Source of the DNA: Austropuccinia psidii
Taxonomy: Eukaryota; Basidiomycota; Pucciniomycetes; Pucciniales; Sphaerophragmiaceae
DNA length: 64,000 nt
Reading direction: 5' to 3'
NCBI GenBank assembly: GCA_023105745.1
Contig: JALGQZ010000008.1
Location: forward strand, 23,566,866-23,630,865
Made by a program: the position numbers and the translations under genes. Shown here one piece after another: positions 50,642-63,969 of the stretch. Positions within the stretch are counted from its first letter, which is position 1. Every line of letters starts with the position of its first letter. Under the pieces are notes generated by a model. It had not been told where the DNA came from. It saw nothing but the letters and a program-made list of their open reading frames with translations, and ran no database searches.

Positions 50642-51110
50642 GTTGGTTGAGGTAACGCTTGAAGAAACCAAGCATGGGCGATGGCAGTCGCTTGGATGAG
50701 CAGGTGGATGGGAAGCGACGGCGCTGGCAAAAACAAGCGCTTGAACGTCAATCCTAGCCTTCAAGCTCGCTGGCTTCTAGAATCAAGACACACTCACCTG
50801 GATGGCTTCTGCTCTTGGTCTTACGGATCTCAACGAACGATCCGAAATCAGGACAAGTCCAAGCGCCATGTCAAGCCAGTTGAGCTCAAATCGTCCCACG
50901 ATGATCTGATGTCGTCACATGCGTGGGCATCTTCGGTCCGAGCAACGAGTCATCTTCAATCACATCTCTTTCCCATAAGCTTGTCATCAGATATCAAAGA
51001 ACCGTCGATCTTGAAGACTGGCTCAGCTACTTCTTACCCTTTCGGCATGGGCATCGCGCACAGCGAACTAGTATGATCTGGAGCCCAATAACTGAATTTC
51101 AGTGACACGA
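50642..51110 (-). promoter_or_regulatory. CpG-rich upstream region of the acyl-CoA synthetase-like gene
   Basis: This stretch and exons 1-2 contain many CG dinucleotides and normal GC content, unlike the CpG-poor DNA all around. A strong donor-like CAG-GTGAGT on the minus strand near 50,797 suggests a spliced 5' untranslated leader. The plus-strand open frame at 50,681-51,076 is most simply a by-product of GC-rich composition. Confidence 0.5.
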
Positions 51111-54100
51111 AAAAGCATTGTTGGTACCTAAGTCATTGTTGACAATCTCAAGCTTGTATATTTTCTCTTTGAATCAAACCTGCGTCTGTTGATTGCATTG
51201 GAATTTCTGCTTTAAAACTTGAACCAAATACCTCTTCAAAATAGCGTATGCGTCTTTTTGGTGATCATGATATACTTGCGTAGGGAAATTTTATGTTCTC
51301 GAACTACATGAGCATAAGGGATAGAAAAGCTTTACCTATCCAGTTTTTAGGCCAAATCTGGTATTCAGTTATTTTGGAAAAATCTAAAAGTATTAGGAAG
51401 TTCAGTTTTATTCTTGAAAGAATTGATTTAAAGCTGATTTTGCGTTTCACAGGTAATAATTCTTTTTCTCATACTAAAATCAGTCTTGAATTTTTTTTTT
51501 AGATTATCGTAGTTATTGCCACTTAAGAACCAGCTGATGAGGCTTTTTAAATCTTCACTCGAAGTTACACATATTCTTTAACTCAAACTTTTATTTTCAG
51601 CATAGATTTTATCAAATGATTTGCTTCGACTGACTAGAAAGATACAGAGATCAAAAAGTGACTTTGTGAGCTAACTCATTGTGATACATAAAATTCTCAA
51701 AAATAAATGAAAATTCTTCAAGATTAATTTGAGGAATTTTTATACAAAAGAAAGTTCTGATAAACTCATTTAATTTTTGGTTTCAATTGAAATTATGCCT
51801 AGTTTTAATAAGCCTTTCCTCTTACATTGATTTATAATTTCCCTACTGGAATTAGAAACTAGTTACAAAATCAATCAAAAGTCCTCGAATCTTCGCTTCA
51901 ATCAGCTTGTACATGACTTTAATGAGTAAATCATACTTTTACATTCTTTCTTGGGTAATCTTCAAAGGTAATGGTATAATACAGTAAGACAAACAAATTG
52001 GAGGAAAGCAGGTACTGTCAAAATAAGGAATAATGTCGAAAATGAGAATTCATACTTAGAGAAATAGAATTTGTTAAAAACCATACTCAAAGCTCTGAAA
52101 AGAAAAATACCTTCATCTAGTTCCGGATAAGAAAGGAAAAATTAATGGATCTATGTCCAGAACTGTTTAAGAAGCTTTGTGCATAAGCTCACTGAAGAAT
52201 TTTGAGCTAGAACTTTGAGATGAAGTAAGAACTAAGTGTATTGAGAAAAGGCTGAAAACCATAAATCCAATTGGAGGGAATTTAAAAAGAACAATAATAA
52301 AAATCTCATAAGTGAAGCCTGATGCAAAATAAATACATAAGATCCTATTGAGGTAAAACACCTTGTGGTAAGAAAGTGGCCAAAACAACTTAAAAATTAA
52401 AAAAATTATACAAATATGTTAATTTATATTTTGTTTATGAAATACAAAAAAATGATGTTATGGCTGAAGCTCAATAGCCTTGAAGTCTCAAAAGTTTAGC
52501 TTCCATACCCAAAAATCATTCAATGACTCTGAAAAATGAGCAAAAAAGAACCTTAATTATATGAAAGTTTTGACTGAAAATATTTACTATATGGTGAATG
52601 TACTTGAGCTAAATAAAATTTTACTAAAATTGTAAAAGCTAAGAAACATTTTATACATCTGAATCATAAAAAATCTAAAAAAGGAAAAAAATAACACATT
52701 AAAAGAAACCTTTGAATGATAAGGAGTTCAAGCTAGGAGCTTATAAAGCTTGATAAATGAATAGTTTAAGATTAAAATAATATTTAAATATTATTTAGAA
52801 ATTTGACAAACATGAACTCATACAATTTTTTTCAAAGTTTCAGCCAACATATTATCATCAAATCATGAGGAATCGAAGCACTCAAATAAAGCTTCAAAAT
52901 TCATTCCAATGAATAATTTTTAAAGATTTAAATCTATTATAACAAAATATTTGAAAATAAACCTATTCTTTTTAGAAAAATACCTGGGGCGCTAAAACCA
53001 CCTGGGCCGCAGGACCAGGTGCATAAGTTCTCCTATGTGTTAAGCCTATTACAGAATTTGATTTTTTGTAAAAAAAAAGCTGGGATATATCCAAATATTT
53101 CTCATTCTTATTTGTTGGAATAAACATATGTATGTCAATTTCTGGACAGACCTTTTGACTTATTTCATGAGAAAAACTTCCCGAAATTCACCAAAATACA
53201 GTGATAATGGTTTTAAATTATATCTTCAAGTATAGATTGTCTTTGCTTCATTGGTCCTAATTTTTTCTTTAAAGGAGTAATTTTTGATAAAATGAGTTAT
53301 ATTTTTAAAAAAAAACTCTCATTCCCATTGGGCATAAAACTGAAGAAGCCTCATAAGATGCATGAAGATTAGAAAATACAGATTATTTATATTTTTCATT
53401 GTTGTTTTTATTCACAACTCAATTGAGAGAAACTACATATCTATTAGATCATTTTTTCTCAATTTTAAATTACTGATTAGCTTTCAAATTAGGTGCTATA
53501 TGCCACATATTAAACATTTCTCCTTCTCTTGAAGGTTTTAATTCAAAGCCAACGATTTTTCCACACTCAAAACTTAAAAATATTTGAAATGAAAGGCACA
53601 ATATTTCGTTTTTAAATAAATATTTTCAAAAATTATCGAGATTAATATTTCTCATCAATTTAATTTGATGTTCATTCACCAAAAAAGGACAAATGAATTT
53701 TATTTTCACTAATTCCTAATCCAAATCAAAAAAAAATAGCCAAAAATATTGAAAAAACAAAGAAAAACCTTTTTTGGAATGAGAATTTCCTTTCAATGAT
53801 AGAAAAGGAGTTAGAATGTGATTTGGATTTTTTCAAATTAAATATAAAATTATATACTAGAGAGCCATTTAAAAAAATGTTCACAGCTTTGTTCATAGCT
53901 TAAGAGCTCAAAAAAATAATTTTGAACTATTCAATTAATTTTCTCCTTATTTTGAAGCATCATCCAAGGGAATCATGACGAGTGTTATTTTATTTTATTT
54001 TATTTGTCAATGGAAAAAGTATAAATTCTGAAAAAAAATTGAAGTTTAATATTTTATTTTCAATGAAAGATAAAAAGAATATATACCTAGTAATTCTAAT

Positions 54101-57100
54101 TCAAATCGCATATTTGACATAAAAATATAAAATATTCAAAATTTCGATCTTCTTTCCTTCTTTCTTTCAATTATCGATTTAACCTTGAAAATAGAAAAAG
54201 AAGAAAAAAAAACTTTTAGTATGATAAATGAGCCATTTCTTTTTTTCAAATGGGGATATAATAATTACTGGTGCTGAAGATTGTTTTTCTTTTTGAAAAA
54301 AAATTATTTTAAAAGTATTCAATTTCTAATTTTAGTTTTTAAAATGTAGATACCACCAAATTATCTGATATAAATCAAGTATTTTTGATTATCAATATCA
54401 TCATAAATTTTATAGCCACAAAAACCAAAATCTGAAAAAAGAACCATGTAGAAATCAAGCTGAGATTTGAAATAAAGTAGTTCTTAATTCTTTTTTAAAA
54501 AAATTATAAATGGTTTTTCAAAGCTATAAAAACACTTTTCCAGTATCTTTCATTTGTTAGTGTCAAAAAAAGTGGCAGAAGAATTAAATTGAAAAGCACA
54601 AAAAAGATGCTGCAGTCATGCTTGGGGTGCTTTCTTTTGTAGTAATATAGACTAGGTCCTTGATCCCCGCCTAGTCCTATTGCCTTGGAGCATATATTAA
54701 CAAAGGTAAAAGATATTTCAGAGCACAAAATTGAGGATATCCTCCAAAATATTTGTATTTTTATTTGAAGAATGGTAATTTATTCATGATACAGGTTTCT
54801 TGTCTACATATATAATGAAGATGAAAACTTTTTTTTAGAAATTTCCTAAATTATTTTCTACTTGAATATAAAATAATTCGATAATTAAACAAAAATCTCA
54901 AAAAAGTGGTTCAATAGATAAAAAAGTGATAAGCTTATGATTTATCTCTGAATTTTACTTTTATTTCTTTTACTTCATCCATTTTATTGGGTTTTTTTTA
55001 TTTCAAAATTACCACTATTTTGAGCTATATATTGCAATTAAAAAAACTTGATATACAAACTCTAAGATTTAAGAATTATTGAGTTAATCTTATTGAATTT
55101 CAAAATTTGAGATAAATTATCAAGATTGAAATTCAACCTGAGATTATGTAATTTGAATTTCCCTTTATGCAGTGATATCAGTGGTAATTTAGTAATATAT
55201 TTGAATTTGTATTAAGGTACCATATAGTGAGTACCCATGTGTTTCTTTTTTTCTTATAAATCATCAAAGTGAATCAAGGTTGGAAAAGGATAATTTTATG
55301 CTTATTAATTATTGTTGATAAGAATTACACTCAATTTGAAACTTGAAATATTTAGAGATAAATAAATACAGGTTATTTGAACATAATTATGGACTGAGAA
55401 AATCTTTATTGGATTTTGAACTATTATGATTTTTATTTATTGTTGTAGAAAAATTAAATTATTTTCTATTTTTATTTTAATGGTTGTGATAATTGAAAAT
55501 TTAAGTTGTTTTTTTAATGATGAATTTAGCTCTGTATATAATTTGAGAAAAAAAATATAAAATTCTTGTTCTTGAACCTTTAAATTCACAATGAAAAGTT
55601 GAGTTAAAATAAAATTTCAATATAAGAAATTAAAGATCAGAATGAAAAATATACAAGTATTGTGTTTAAAATAGGATTTTCTTCCAAAGATATTTTAAAT
55701 TGTCAATTAAAAGAAGTCAGACGATATTTGATTTTAATTTAGATTTGAATTTTCTTGGTTTTGATTTAATAAAACTGTAACAGATCTAAGAACAGCTGAT
55801 TTTTTTTAAAATCATAGAAAATAGAATCAAAAATTATTTGTTTTCTGATTACTTTTTAAAACTTACCTTATAAAAAATTGTAAGTTTTTTCTATAAAACT
55901 CTTCAAAATTTTAATATTAAACAAGATTACTATGAATTTCCTCAGTAGAAATATAATAAAACTTATTATTACAACCACCAATTGATATAATTATCAAAAA
56001 AAGAAATTATCATTATCAATTAACTTAATAATGGAAGAATTATTTATAATCATAATGAGCTATAGCCATGGTACTATTATGATAGTCACTGAAAGGTATA
56101 ATAATAGGAGATATAAAAGATATTAAGGAGAAAATTATACATGTGAACACAAAAAACTGTGTAGATATGAATATTATAGAGAAATATCATATGAAAAAAC
56201 CAATACTACATAAAAGAATATAGAAAGTTAGAGAAAAACTTACTTATAATATTTATTTGATACAATGACTCAAAAAAAATCATAGTATTAAATAATCTTT
56301 CTAAGTTAAAAAAAACAACCAAAATCCATATTTTGAAGAAATAAAACAAATTCATATGATAAAATATGATTAATGAATTTTTTGAGGAAATTTCTGGATT
56401 TCAAAGAAATTTTAAGACAAAGATTTTATAGAACTATATTTCTTATTTTTTATTAAAAAAATATAATCAAAATTTCATGATTCTTCTTCTTCATTTACAG
56501 CTCATCAGGAATTAAAGAACTAAAGAATTCACCAATAGTATAACATCTTTTATTTAATAGATTCTTACTGAATCAAAATTTCTATTCAATTGATAGATGA
56601 TGATGATGGACAAAAAAAAGTGATGAAAAGATTCTTTATAATAGATGATGGATATAGAGGGTGTGCTCAGAAAACTGAAAAACTAAACTTGAAAAAAAGG
56701 TTCTTAACACAAAGCCACTTATTTTTGGTCTTATTTTAAGGTTACCAGTGTTATTCTTAACTTCAAGGAAATTTAATTCTCATTTATGGATATTAATAAT
56801 AGCTTTATTCCTTATAGATTAGTATTATAATTGAATTTCTTTATGTGAGAAAGGTTAAAATAAAGTTTTAAGAAAAAATCTCTCAATTGAGATTTTTCAT
56901 AAATTGCTAAAGAGATCCTATTTTTCATTAGGAATAATTCAAAGATGTATTTTAAGGATAAGTACCCAACAATCCTCATTATAAAAGATACTTAAGATTT
57001 CATTTCTACACAGATATCATTAAGTTGTAAGCTGTGTGAAATATTCACAAAAATTTATTAAGAAATGAAACTTTGAAGTTATTTCTGTTTTACACATCAA

Positions 57101-57979
57101 AATAGCGATGAACCAATATTTAGTGTTTGATAAGGTTTTGAGGCTTTTAACTTAAGTTTTAAGCTTTGAAAGCTCTTAAAGATTTGATTACAAGTCTCTA
57201 TGTAGGGATTTACCCTCTGGAAGGCTGTACTTCTCATCCAAGCTGGGGATGAAGCTTTTTAAGCTTTAATTCTCAGCTAAAGTACAATATTAAAGCTTAA
57301 ATAAGGGTTAAAATATGTCAAACCAGGAGTAAAACCTTGTTTGGGTTTTTACATATCTCAAAAGCTAGGTACCCTGCAACTGTTTGCCAGTTTTAACTTT
57401 GTCCCACCTTTTTGCATAAATTTTTCCAATTTATTTATTTAGAGCCATACAATGGCTCTAAAACAGATTTAATTGAGTAAATGAATGATTTAAAGCCTTT
57501 ATGGTAAATAATTACCCAATTTGGTAAATATACACAACAACTCCATTTTAACATAATTTTTGTAAGTTTGCATAAAGCTTATGAAATTTTAAAATTAAAG
57601 ATTAAAAAATTCTATTGAAATTTATTATATTGTGTGAGTGTACTGTGAAATTCTTAAATCTTCCAATAACAGTAAAAATGGCCATTTTTGAGTATAATTC
57701 CTTCTGTGTCTACCTTAGGTTGTTTTGGGTGTAGAATTCAAATATGAAAGAATAATTGAAGGTTTGTTTATACCAAAGGGATTTATGATAGTTTTTATTC
57801 TTTTTTTGCTTTAAAAAGATTTTAAAAGTAAATATTTTACTGAATGAAATGTATAAAATAGCATTTGTGGCCTTATGGGTATGTCATACATAAAAAGGCT
57901 GATTATTAAGGGAATTAATGTGTAAATCTTATTGAAAAGAAATATTTCCATTTGAAATTAGTATATTATTGAAATAATA
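51111..57979. other. Long AT-rich region without a recognisable gene
   Basis: Nearly 7 kb of very AT-rich DNA with long poly-A/T runs and no ORF above about 75 codons. The exceptions are a small GC-rich patch at 52,984-53,030 containing the hairpin ACCTGG(9 nt)CCAGGT, and a less AT-rich patch at 57,120-57,430 with repeated 'aagctttaa' motifs. No family was recognised. Confidence 0.55.
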
Positions 57980-58005
57980 GGGGGTGTCAAAGCTACCAAA
58001 TCCCA
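57980..58005 (+). repeat. Left terminal inverted repeat of the Harbinger-type element
   Basis: Twenty-five or so bases starting GGGGGTGTCAAAG, mirrored at 63,970-63,995. Several further CCAAATCCCA copies follow within 170 bp. Confidence 0.88.
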
Positions 58006-58316
58006 CACTCAAAACCCCGAGTTTTTTTGCCAAATCCCACATTGACTTTTGGGGATTTGGGAAATTCCACACCTCAAGAGGTGAGGTATTTTGAGGTAAA
58101 AAAACCCAGGTTTTTTGGTACCAAATCCCATGTTTTGATACTAAAATCCCACCTTTAGCTTCACTTAAAGGGAAATTTTTACAACACACAACTCAGTAAG
58201 GGCATGTTACATTGCATAAAAATCTCCTTCTCTTGCATAAGATCTGAATATACTGGTCATTTATTAAGTTATTTGATTTCAAATTGCAGTTTCTATACAT
58301 CTTTTTTTCATTTACC

Positions 58317-59581
58317 ATGCCAAAGTCATCACAAAGGCTACCTTTACTTCAGACCTTAAACTCACTGCAGTTTATGGATGCTCTCAGCTCTGATAGTGAT
58401 TCTGATATCCAGGAAGATATAATCTTATTAGATATGATAACATCACAAAGCTACATCAATCCTTGTAGAAGATATCCATCACATTAAATATATACAATGA
58501 ATGATTTACAAACATTATCATCTGAGAAGTTTTGACAGCTAAGTAGGACCACACATGAATCATTTGAAAAATTGGTTGCACAAATTCAAGATGATAAAAA
58601 CTTTCAGAACTCATCACAAAACAAAAAATGCAATCCTGCCATCCAATTGGCTGTGGCACTATCAAGGCTAGGATCAAATGACAATGCAGCCACTTTGGGA
58701 AGGATTGGAATTTTATTTGGAATGAGCCATGGGGCTATTGTGTTGTACACTCAAAGAGCAATCAAGATATTAATGAAGCTGAAGAGCAAAGTGATTGTGT
58801 GGCCAGAAATAGAACAACAAAGGGAGGTGTCTCAAGTAATGCAGGAAGAAGGGTTCCCTGGGTGCATTGGGTTTATTGATGGGAGTCTCATACCATCATC
58901 ACAACATCCCCCCAATGATGGTGAATCCTATTTTGATTGCAAAAAGACGTAAGCTGTTAAATTTTTATTCTTTATTTCATTTTTACTGATTGCTTACAAT
59001 CAAGGTATTCTATGTCAATACAATTGGTTTGCAATATAAAAAAACAGTTCACTGCTCTACATGTTGGTTGTACTGGGTCACTTCATAATTCAAATGTCTA
59101 TCAACATATGAAAATAGCACAAACACCTCAAGATTTTTATGAAAAGGATCAGTACTTACTTTCCAATTCAGCACATGCAAGCTCTCCTTGGGTTGTTCCA
59201 GCATATAAGGGAGTGGTAGCACAGAATGAAGACAACTGTTCTTTCAATTACTGTCTAGCAAAATCAAGGGTCAGAATTGAGCATGCCCTAGGAATTTTGA
59301 AGGGGAGGTGGTTTTCTCTAAGGGAAATGCAAAATAAAATGAGGGATAATTATGAAATTGAATATTTTGTTAGTTGGGTGATTTCTTGCATGATTTCACA
59401 TAATATGTTAGCACAAATTGGTGATAAATGGTTTGATTTATATGAAGATTATGATCCACCACATGCAGAAAATCTGTCCAATAATGACATTGGGGAAGAT
59501 GTGGTAAATATTCATGAAAAACCTAAACCAATTACTTTGGAATGGAGAATAGTCAATTGGGAGTTTCATCAGGACCATTGA
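58317..59581 (+). pseudogene. HARBI1-like (DDE_4 type) PIF/Harbinger transposase, inactivated
   Basis: Exon 1 runs from ATG 58,317 to 58,948 and exon 2 from 59,005 to 59,581, joined by a 56-bp GT-AG intron. Visible parts: an acidic N-terminus, ESFEKLVAQIQDD, a helix-turn-helix-like stretch (ALSRLGSNDNAATLGRIGILFGMS), catalytic box 1 GFIDGS (Asp at 58,878), the region ALHVGCTGSLHNSNVY, and box 3 SRVRIEHALGILKGRW (Glu at 59,279). In box 2 the expected HDS reads HNS (59,084-59,092), a G-to-A change that removes the catalytic Asp. The nearby DSAY-type motif is likewise NSAH. Exon 1 has stops near 58,485 (TAA) and 58,534 (TGA where a Trp codon is plausible). Family assignment is strong; it must be inactive. 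Confidence 0.85.
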
Positions 59582-59589
59582 TTCTTGTA

Positions 59590-60960
59590 CTTAACTTAAT
59601 CGAATACAATGGAGTGGAGATGTTATTGGTAAAATAAAAACATTTACAATGGATATTTTTGGTTTTTTTTTGGTCCTGCACATTTCTTTTAAAGTACCCA
59701 TTGAATTTTGAATGAATTTCAGTGGGTGTCATTTTCAAGAATTTGTCACCTACGTTAAATAATTTATGGTTTATTTGAAAAGAACATACAAAATGAGTGA
59801 TTTTGTCATGGTTGATAATTTATGGAGGAGGTTTTTTTCTATCATGAACCATTGTTAATGTCTTCCAAAGAATTTCCATGATGCCAGGTTTTTTTTGAAA
59901 AATTGATCTCCATTTTCAATTCAGGGAAGTGCAAGCCATGTCCAGAGGGGGTGAAGACAGTTGGAAGGGGATGGAAATCTTTTTTTGATACAAAAGAAAA
60001 TATACCATAAGTCCAGGCATTGAGATCGTTTAAATCTTGGTGTGGATTATTGAAGAATCCATCTTGAGTGACAATGACATTTGTAAAAGACTTGAATTCT
60101 TCCTTTTGATTGGCAGAAGTCCATTTGAGCTGACTGAAATTTGGTAATTTGGCTTCTTCCATTAATTACTGATTTTCATTTGCAGCTAATTCTGAAAAAT
60201 GTGAGATTCTTGAGTAAACAAATTTGTCATATTGTTGAGGTTTGGTCCATTTCATGTTATCCAATTCAATTTGATCAGAAGTCAAACCAGGCTTTATGGA
60301 GTAAACACCTAAGAATATTGAAATTACTTATTAATTATTAAAATAACAAGAAAAAAAGATCACATACCTGCAGATTTGCCTGAATCTGAACCAGGACAAA
60401 ACCCAATACCTTTCATAATACCACCTAGAAGTTGCTTATTGGTTTTGATTTCTTGTAAATTTTGAGATAAGGACATTGATGTCATTATGAGATTTTGGAG
60501 CAGCTGAGAGTGGCCAGAAGAATTAACAAAAGGGGTTATTTCATATATGATGACAGGTAAAAAGGGCTTTTTGGTTTTATCAATGAGTACATAAGGATGG
60601 GGTAGGGTTTTGAGTGATGGAAGTTTTAACCATGATGCATTGGCTGATTTCTTTTCAATCGAAATGGTTGAAAAGTTCTTATATTCTGTTTTTGAATGGC
60701 TAAGGTGAGACATGATTTGCTTTGAATCATGGATGTGTTGTCTTTAGATCTGGGTGAGTTTTATTTTATAATTTCATTTGGTATTATTATCCTCATGATG
60801 TTTTATATTTGGTTTAGTCCTAAAAATGACATCAAGAGGAGGAATAGTACTTTCAACATCATTCAAATCATTCTAATGATGTGCTGAATCTGGTTTAGTC
60901 CTAACCATGACATCATCAGAATGATTTGAAGAGTGAGATGGAGGAGGAGTTTTTTTTTGA
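59590..60960 (-). pseudogene. TET/JBP-like 2OG-Fe(II) dioxygenase, broken, carried inside the Harbinger-type element
   Basis: Reading from about 60,960 downward, an N-terminal Ser/Asp/His-rich segment (two stops) is followed by the open 118-codon exon 60,713-60,368 ending GIGFCPGSDSGKSAG. A 59-bp GT-AG intron (60,367-60,309) comes next, then VYSIKPGLTSDQIELD. A TAA sits after NENQ near 60,170, then comes the core PNFSQLKWTS, NVIVTQDGFFNNPHQD, WTYGIFSF, HGLHFPELKMEINFS. The Fe(II)-binding H-x-D is HQD at 60,042-60,034. A one-base slip in an A run (about 59,885-59,895) separates it from ILWKTLTMVHDRKKPPP (candidate distal His, about 59,846), and a TAA precedes THFVCSFQINHKLFN. This order matches the Tet-like oxygenase family expanded in rusts. 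Related enzymes oxidise 5-methylcytosine. Activity here is excluded by the breaks. Confidence 0.68.
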
Positions 60961-62515
60961 ATTTCAAAGAAGATGGAAGGGGAGTGAAATTAAATGACAT
61001 TGCAAAAGAAACCCTTATAAATGATCCACCCCTATATTAACAAGTAAATAAAAATATTAAACAAAAGTTAAAATTAAAAAATAATGATAGGTCAGTCATG
61101 ATAATCATCAAAAAAAAATCATTAATCAATCATGATTATGATTTTAAAAAAAATAATCATCAGCCATTCATGATGAAGATTTAAAAAAATAAAATAAAAA
61201 AAGAGGTAGGTAATAATAATGATGAAAAAAAGGAAAAAAAAATCATAAAGATGATTATGATCTAAAAAAAATCCTCAGTGATTCATTATGATTAAAAAGA
61301 AATGAAAAATAATAAAAAATAATCAGTGATTCATGATGATGATTAAAAAAAAGAAAAAAATAATAATCATCAGCAGATTCATGATTAAACAAAAAACATC
61401 AGCAGCAGATTATTGTTATTAACAATAAACATCAGTAATTTATAATGATGATTTAAAAAAACAAAAAAAAAGACACAGGTCAGTAATGAAAGATGATTTA
61501 AAAAAAAAGAATCAGTAATAATCATCAATTTCTTAAAAAACTAATAAGTATGATCATGATTTAAAAAAACAAATGAACATCAGTAAATAAATCCAAGAGA
61601 ATAAAAGAAATAAATAAATATATGATGTTAATGGCCTCTGGAGGCCATTAAAATCAAAAAATTAAAAAAAGGTTCCCAATCAATTCAGAGGGTTTTAAGC
61701 CAATTAAGCCCTGGACCTCCCAGGAGCCTTTTTGGGAGGTGGGTTTGGAGGTGGATGGTGATGGGTGGGGTATATTGGAGGTGGATGAAAGCATTAAAAA
61801 AAATCAAAAAAATTACCCATATAAAAAAATATAATTAGAATCAGCTTAAAAGAATTAGAGTTGTGAAAAAAAAACAAAAAAAGTACTCACCTGAATTAAA
61901 AAAGAAGGGCAATTTTTTTTGGATAATCTAAAAAAAAAATTGAAGAGTGGGGGGTGAAGAGAAAAAATAAGAAATAAAAAATAAAAAGTCAAAAATTCCA
62001 AAGCAAAATTAAAAAAATAAAAAATTAACAATCAAAAATCAAAAATCAAAAATAAAAATTCAAAATTAAAAGATGAAAAAATCCAAAATAAAAAATAAAA
62101 AATAAGAAAAATATAGAAAAACCAAAAAATGTAAAGAACAATAAAATGACATAAAATACCATTTCCAAAAAAAGGAGAAAAGTGGTCATCAACCTTTATT
62201 TGACAAAAAATCCAAAAGAAAGGAAATATGGAGGGAGAAATCAATTTCAATTTGAACTGACTTGGCATAAAATCTTGATGCAAAACTTGCCCAAATTGTC
62301 AATTTTGTAATACATTGAAATTAAATTTCATGACATAAGATCAATTGCAGATTGGTGCCCAAATTACACATAAACATCAAACTTTCAATTTGGTAATAAA
62401 GTGCAGTTAGATTTCATTACATAAGATCAATAATCACACATAAACATCAGTTTTATTTAACAAATCACCACATAGAAAATGATCACATGATGTATACCTA
62501 ATATGTTATTTTTTA
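60961..62515. repeat. AT-rich degenerate repeats inside the Harbinger-type element
   Basis: From about 61,060 to 61,640 a 35-45 bp motif 'atcatcagtgattcatgatgatga' plus A-run recurs imperfectly. From 61,960 to 62,120 there are near-tandem 'aaaatcaaaa' runs. GGAGGTGG-type motifs occur near 61,735-61,790. No gene seen. Confidence 0.65.
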
Positions 62516-63716
62516 TTGATTAATTTCAGAATGTGTTCCAGCTCTGCAATCAGCCTGCTTGATGACAATGCTGCTATAGTGAGATCCATCTGGCATTGCT
62601 TTTTCTTAAATTCCAATTCACAATTCCACTTTGCTTTTTCAAATTCATATTTCTTTGTGTGTTGCTTCTCCTCAAACTCCATTTGTTTTGAAACTTCAGT
62701 TCTTCAAACTGTTGCTTTTCCACGTTTCTCTCTTTCTCTTCATTCCACCTCTCCCTGTCCCACTCTAAATGAGAATTTTCACTGGTTTCATGGGCTACAA
62801 ATCATGCATTTTGTCAGTAGGATTGATCAGAGTACCCATAAATGCAAAACATTACCCTTTGCCATGGTTCAAGCAAATTTGCTTATGTTGGTGAAAAAAT
62901 ATCCATTGGCCTTTTCCTAGAACCAGTCTTGTCATTCAAGTTGGGAATCAATGCTTGATTACGCTTTTGTGTTGAATGTGTTATGGATTTACTTTGCTGG
63001 TCAAAGGAGAAATAATCAATATTGGATTTCATAAATATCAGTCTTAAATGTACTTAACCATTCATCTTGAAGGTTTTCCACTTGGACCAAGTCATCATCA
63101 TTATTAATCAAAGGATCCAGATTGAGAGGTGATTCCAAACCATTTTTCTCCTTGAAAAAAAGAAAATGAGCTTTAATTATTGCAGGTAAAAAAAGGAAGA
63201 GCTGATAACTTACCTTATCAAGCAAAACATCATCCTAATCATTACAATTTAAGCTGTCTTTTTCTTGCAAATAATAGCTTGCAGTGGGAGTGACATTGGG
63301 CTTGTGGCTAAAGAGCACATCCATTCAAGCTTTTCACTCATTGATTTGATTCCTTTACTCTCATCTTCTTCCGTTATTCCAGCCCCAGTTAAATTTTCAA
63401 TTTTTTTTGCTGCCATATACTTCTTTTTATATGTTTGCCATCAATCATGGATTCTGCTTGAGCTAAGGTTTAGGCGATTTCATGATTTTATGTTGGCCTC
63501 AATGGCCGTAAGCTGAAATCCATGCTGCTTTGACAAAGGAGGTCTTCCAATAGATGTTGAGCCACTAGTACAAAAACATGACTTAAAATTGGATTTGACT
63601 GAAAGCCAATTAATTATGGTTAAATGATCTGTACGTATTAAGTGACCTGAAGGATGTGGCAGGCCAGAGGTGATCTTCATATCTGACTTGATGTGTCTTG
63701 CTTTGGAACTAGGCAT
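62516..63716 (-). pseudogene. Myb/SANT (trihelix)-like second protein of the Harbinger-type element, broken
   Basis: From ATG 63,716: MPSSKARHIKSDMK, then DHLTIINWLSVKSNF, GRPPLSKQHGFQ, two TGA stops (63,480-63,482 and about 63,433, both plausible CGA-to-TGA changes), and the DNA-binding helix region WQTYKKKYMAAKKIE. LTGAGITEEDESKGIKSM and LEWMCS follow, a signature of trihelix-like proteins paired with fungal transposases. A likely intron (donor AAG-GTAAGT near 63,215) precedes an acidic linker (NLDPLINNDDDLVQ). The remainder (about 62,920-62,520) is a frameshifted charged helix (ERWNEERE, QNKMEFEEKQ). PIF/Harbinger elements use such a protein for nuclear import and DNA binding. It is convergent with the transposase gene. 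Confidence 0.7.
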
Positions 63717-63969
63717 TATTATATGTATGAAGAAGTATAAATGGATTGTGAGCTGTTTGGTGAGATTGTCCAAAATGGAGTGTAGAAGAATATGTTGTAC
63801 AGTTATGAACTGTGAATACTCATTTGGGTTAGGTTTCAAACTGAAATCCCAGATTCATGGGATTTGGTCAAAATACCAGGGGACTGAGTTAATATGCCAT
63901 GTGATTTACACATAAAAAACCCAGGATTTAGTGTTGGAATTTGGGTTCCAAATCCCGCTTTATTTCAAG

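Noticed and set aside
50681..51076. Plus-strand 131-codon ORF as a gene
   Set aside because: It lies antisense over the first exon and upstream region of the acyl-CoA synthetase-like gene, in locally GC-rich DNA, and has no motif.
63480..63915. Plus-strand ORF at 63,670-63,915
   Set aside because: Antisense to the Myb/trihelix-like gene and within the terminal region of the Harbinger-type element.
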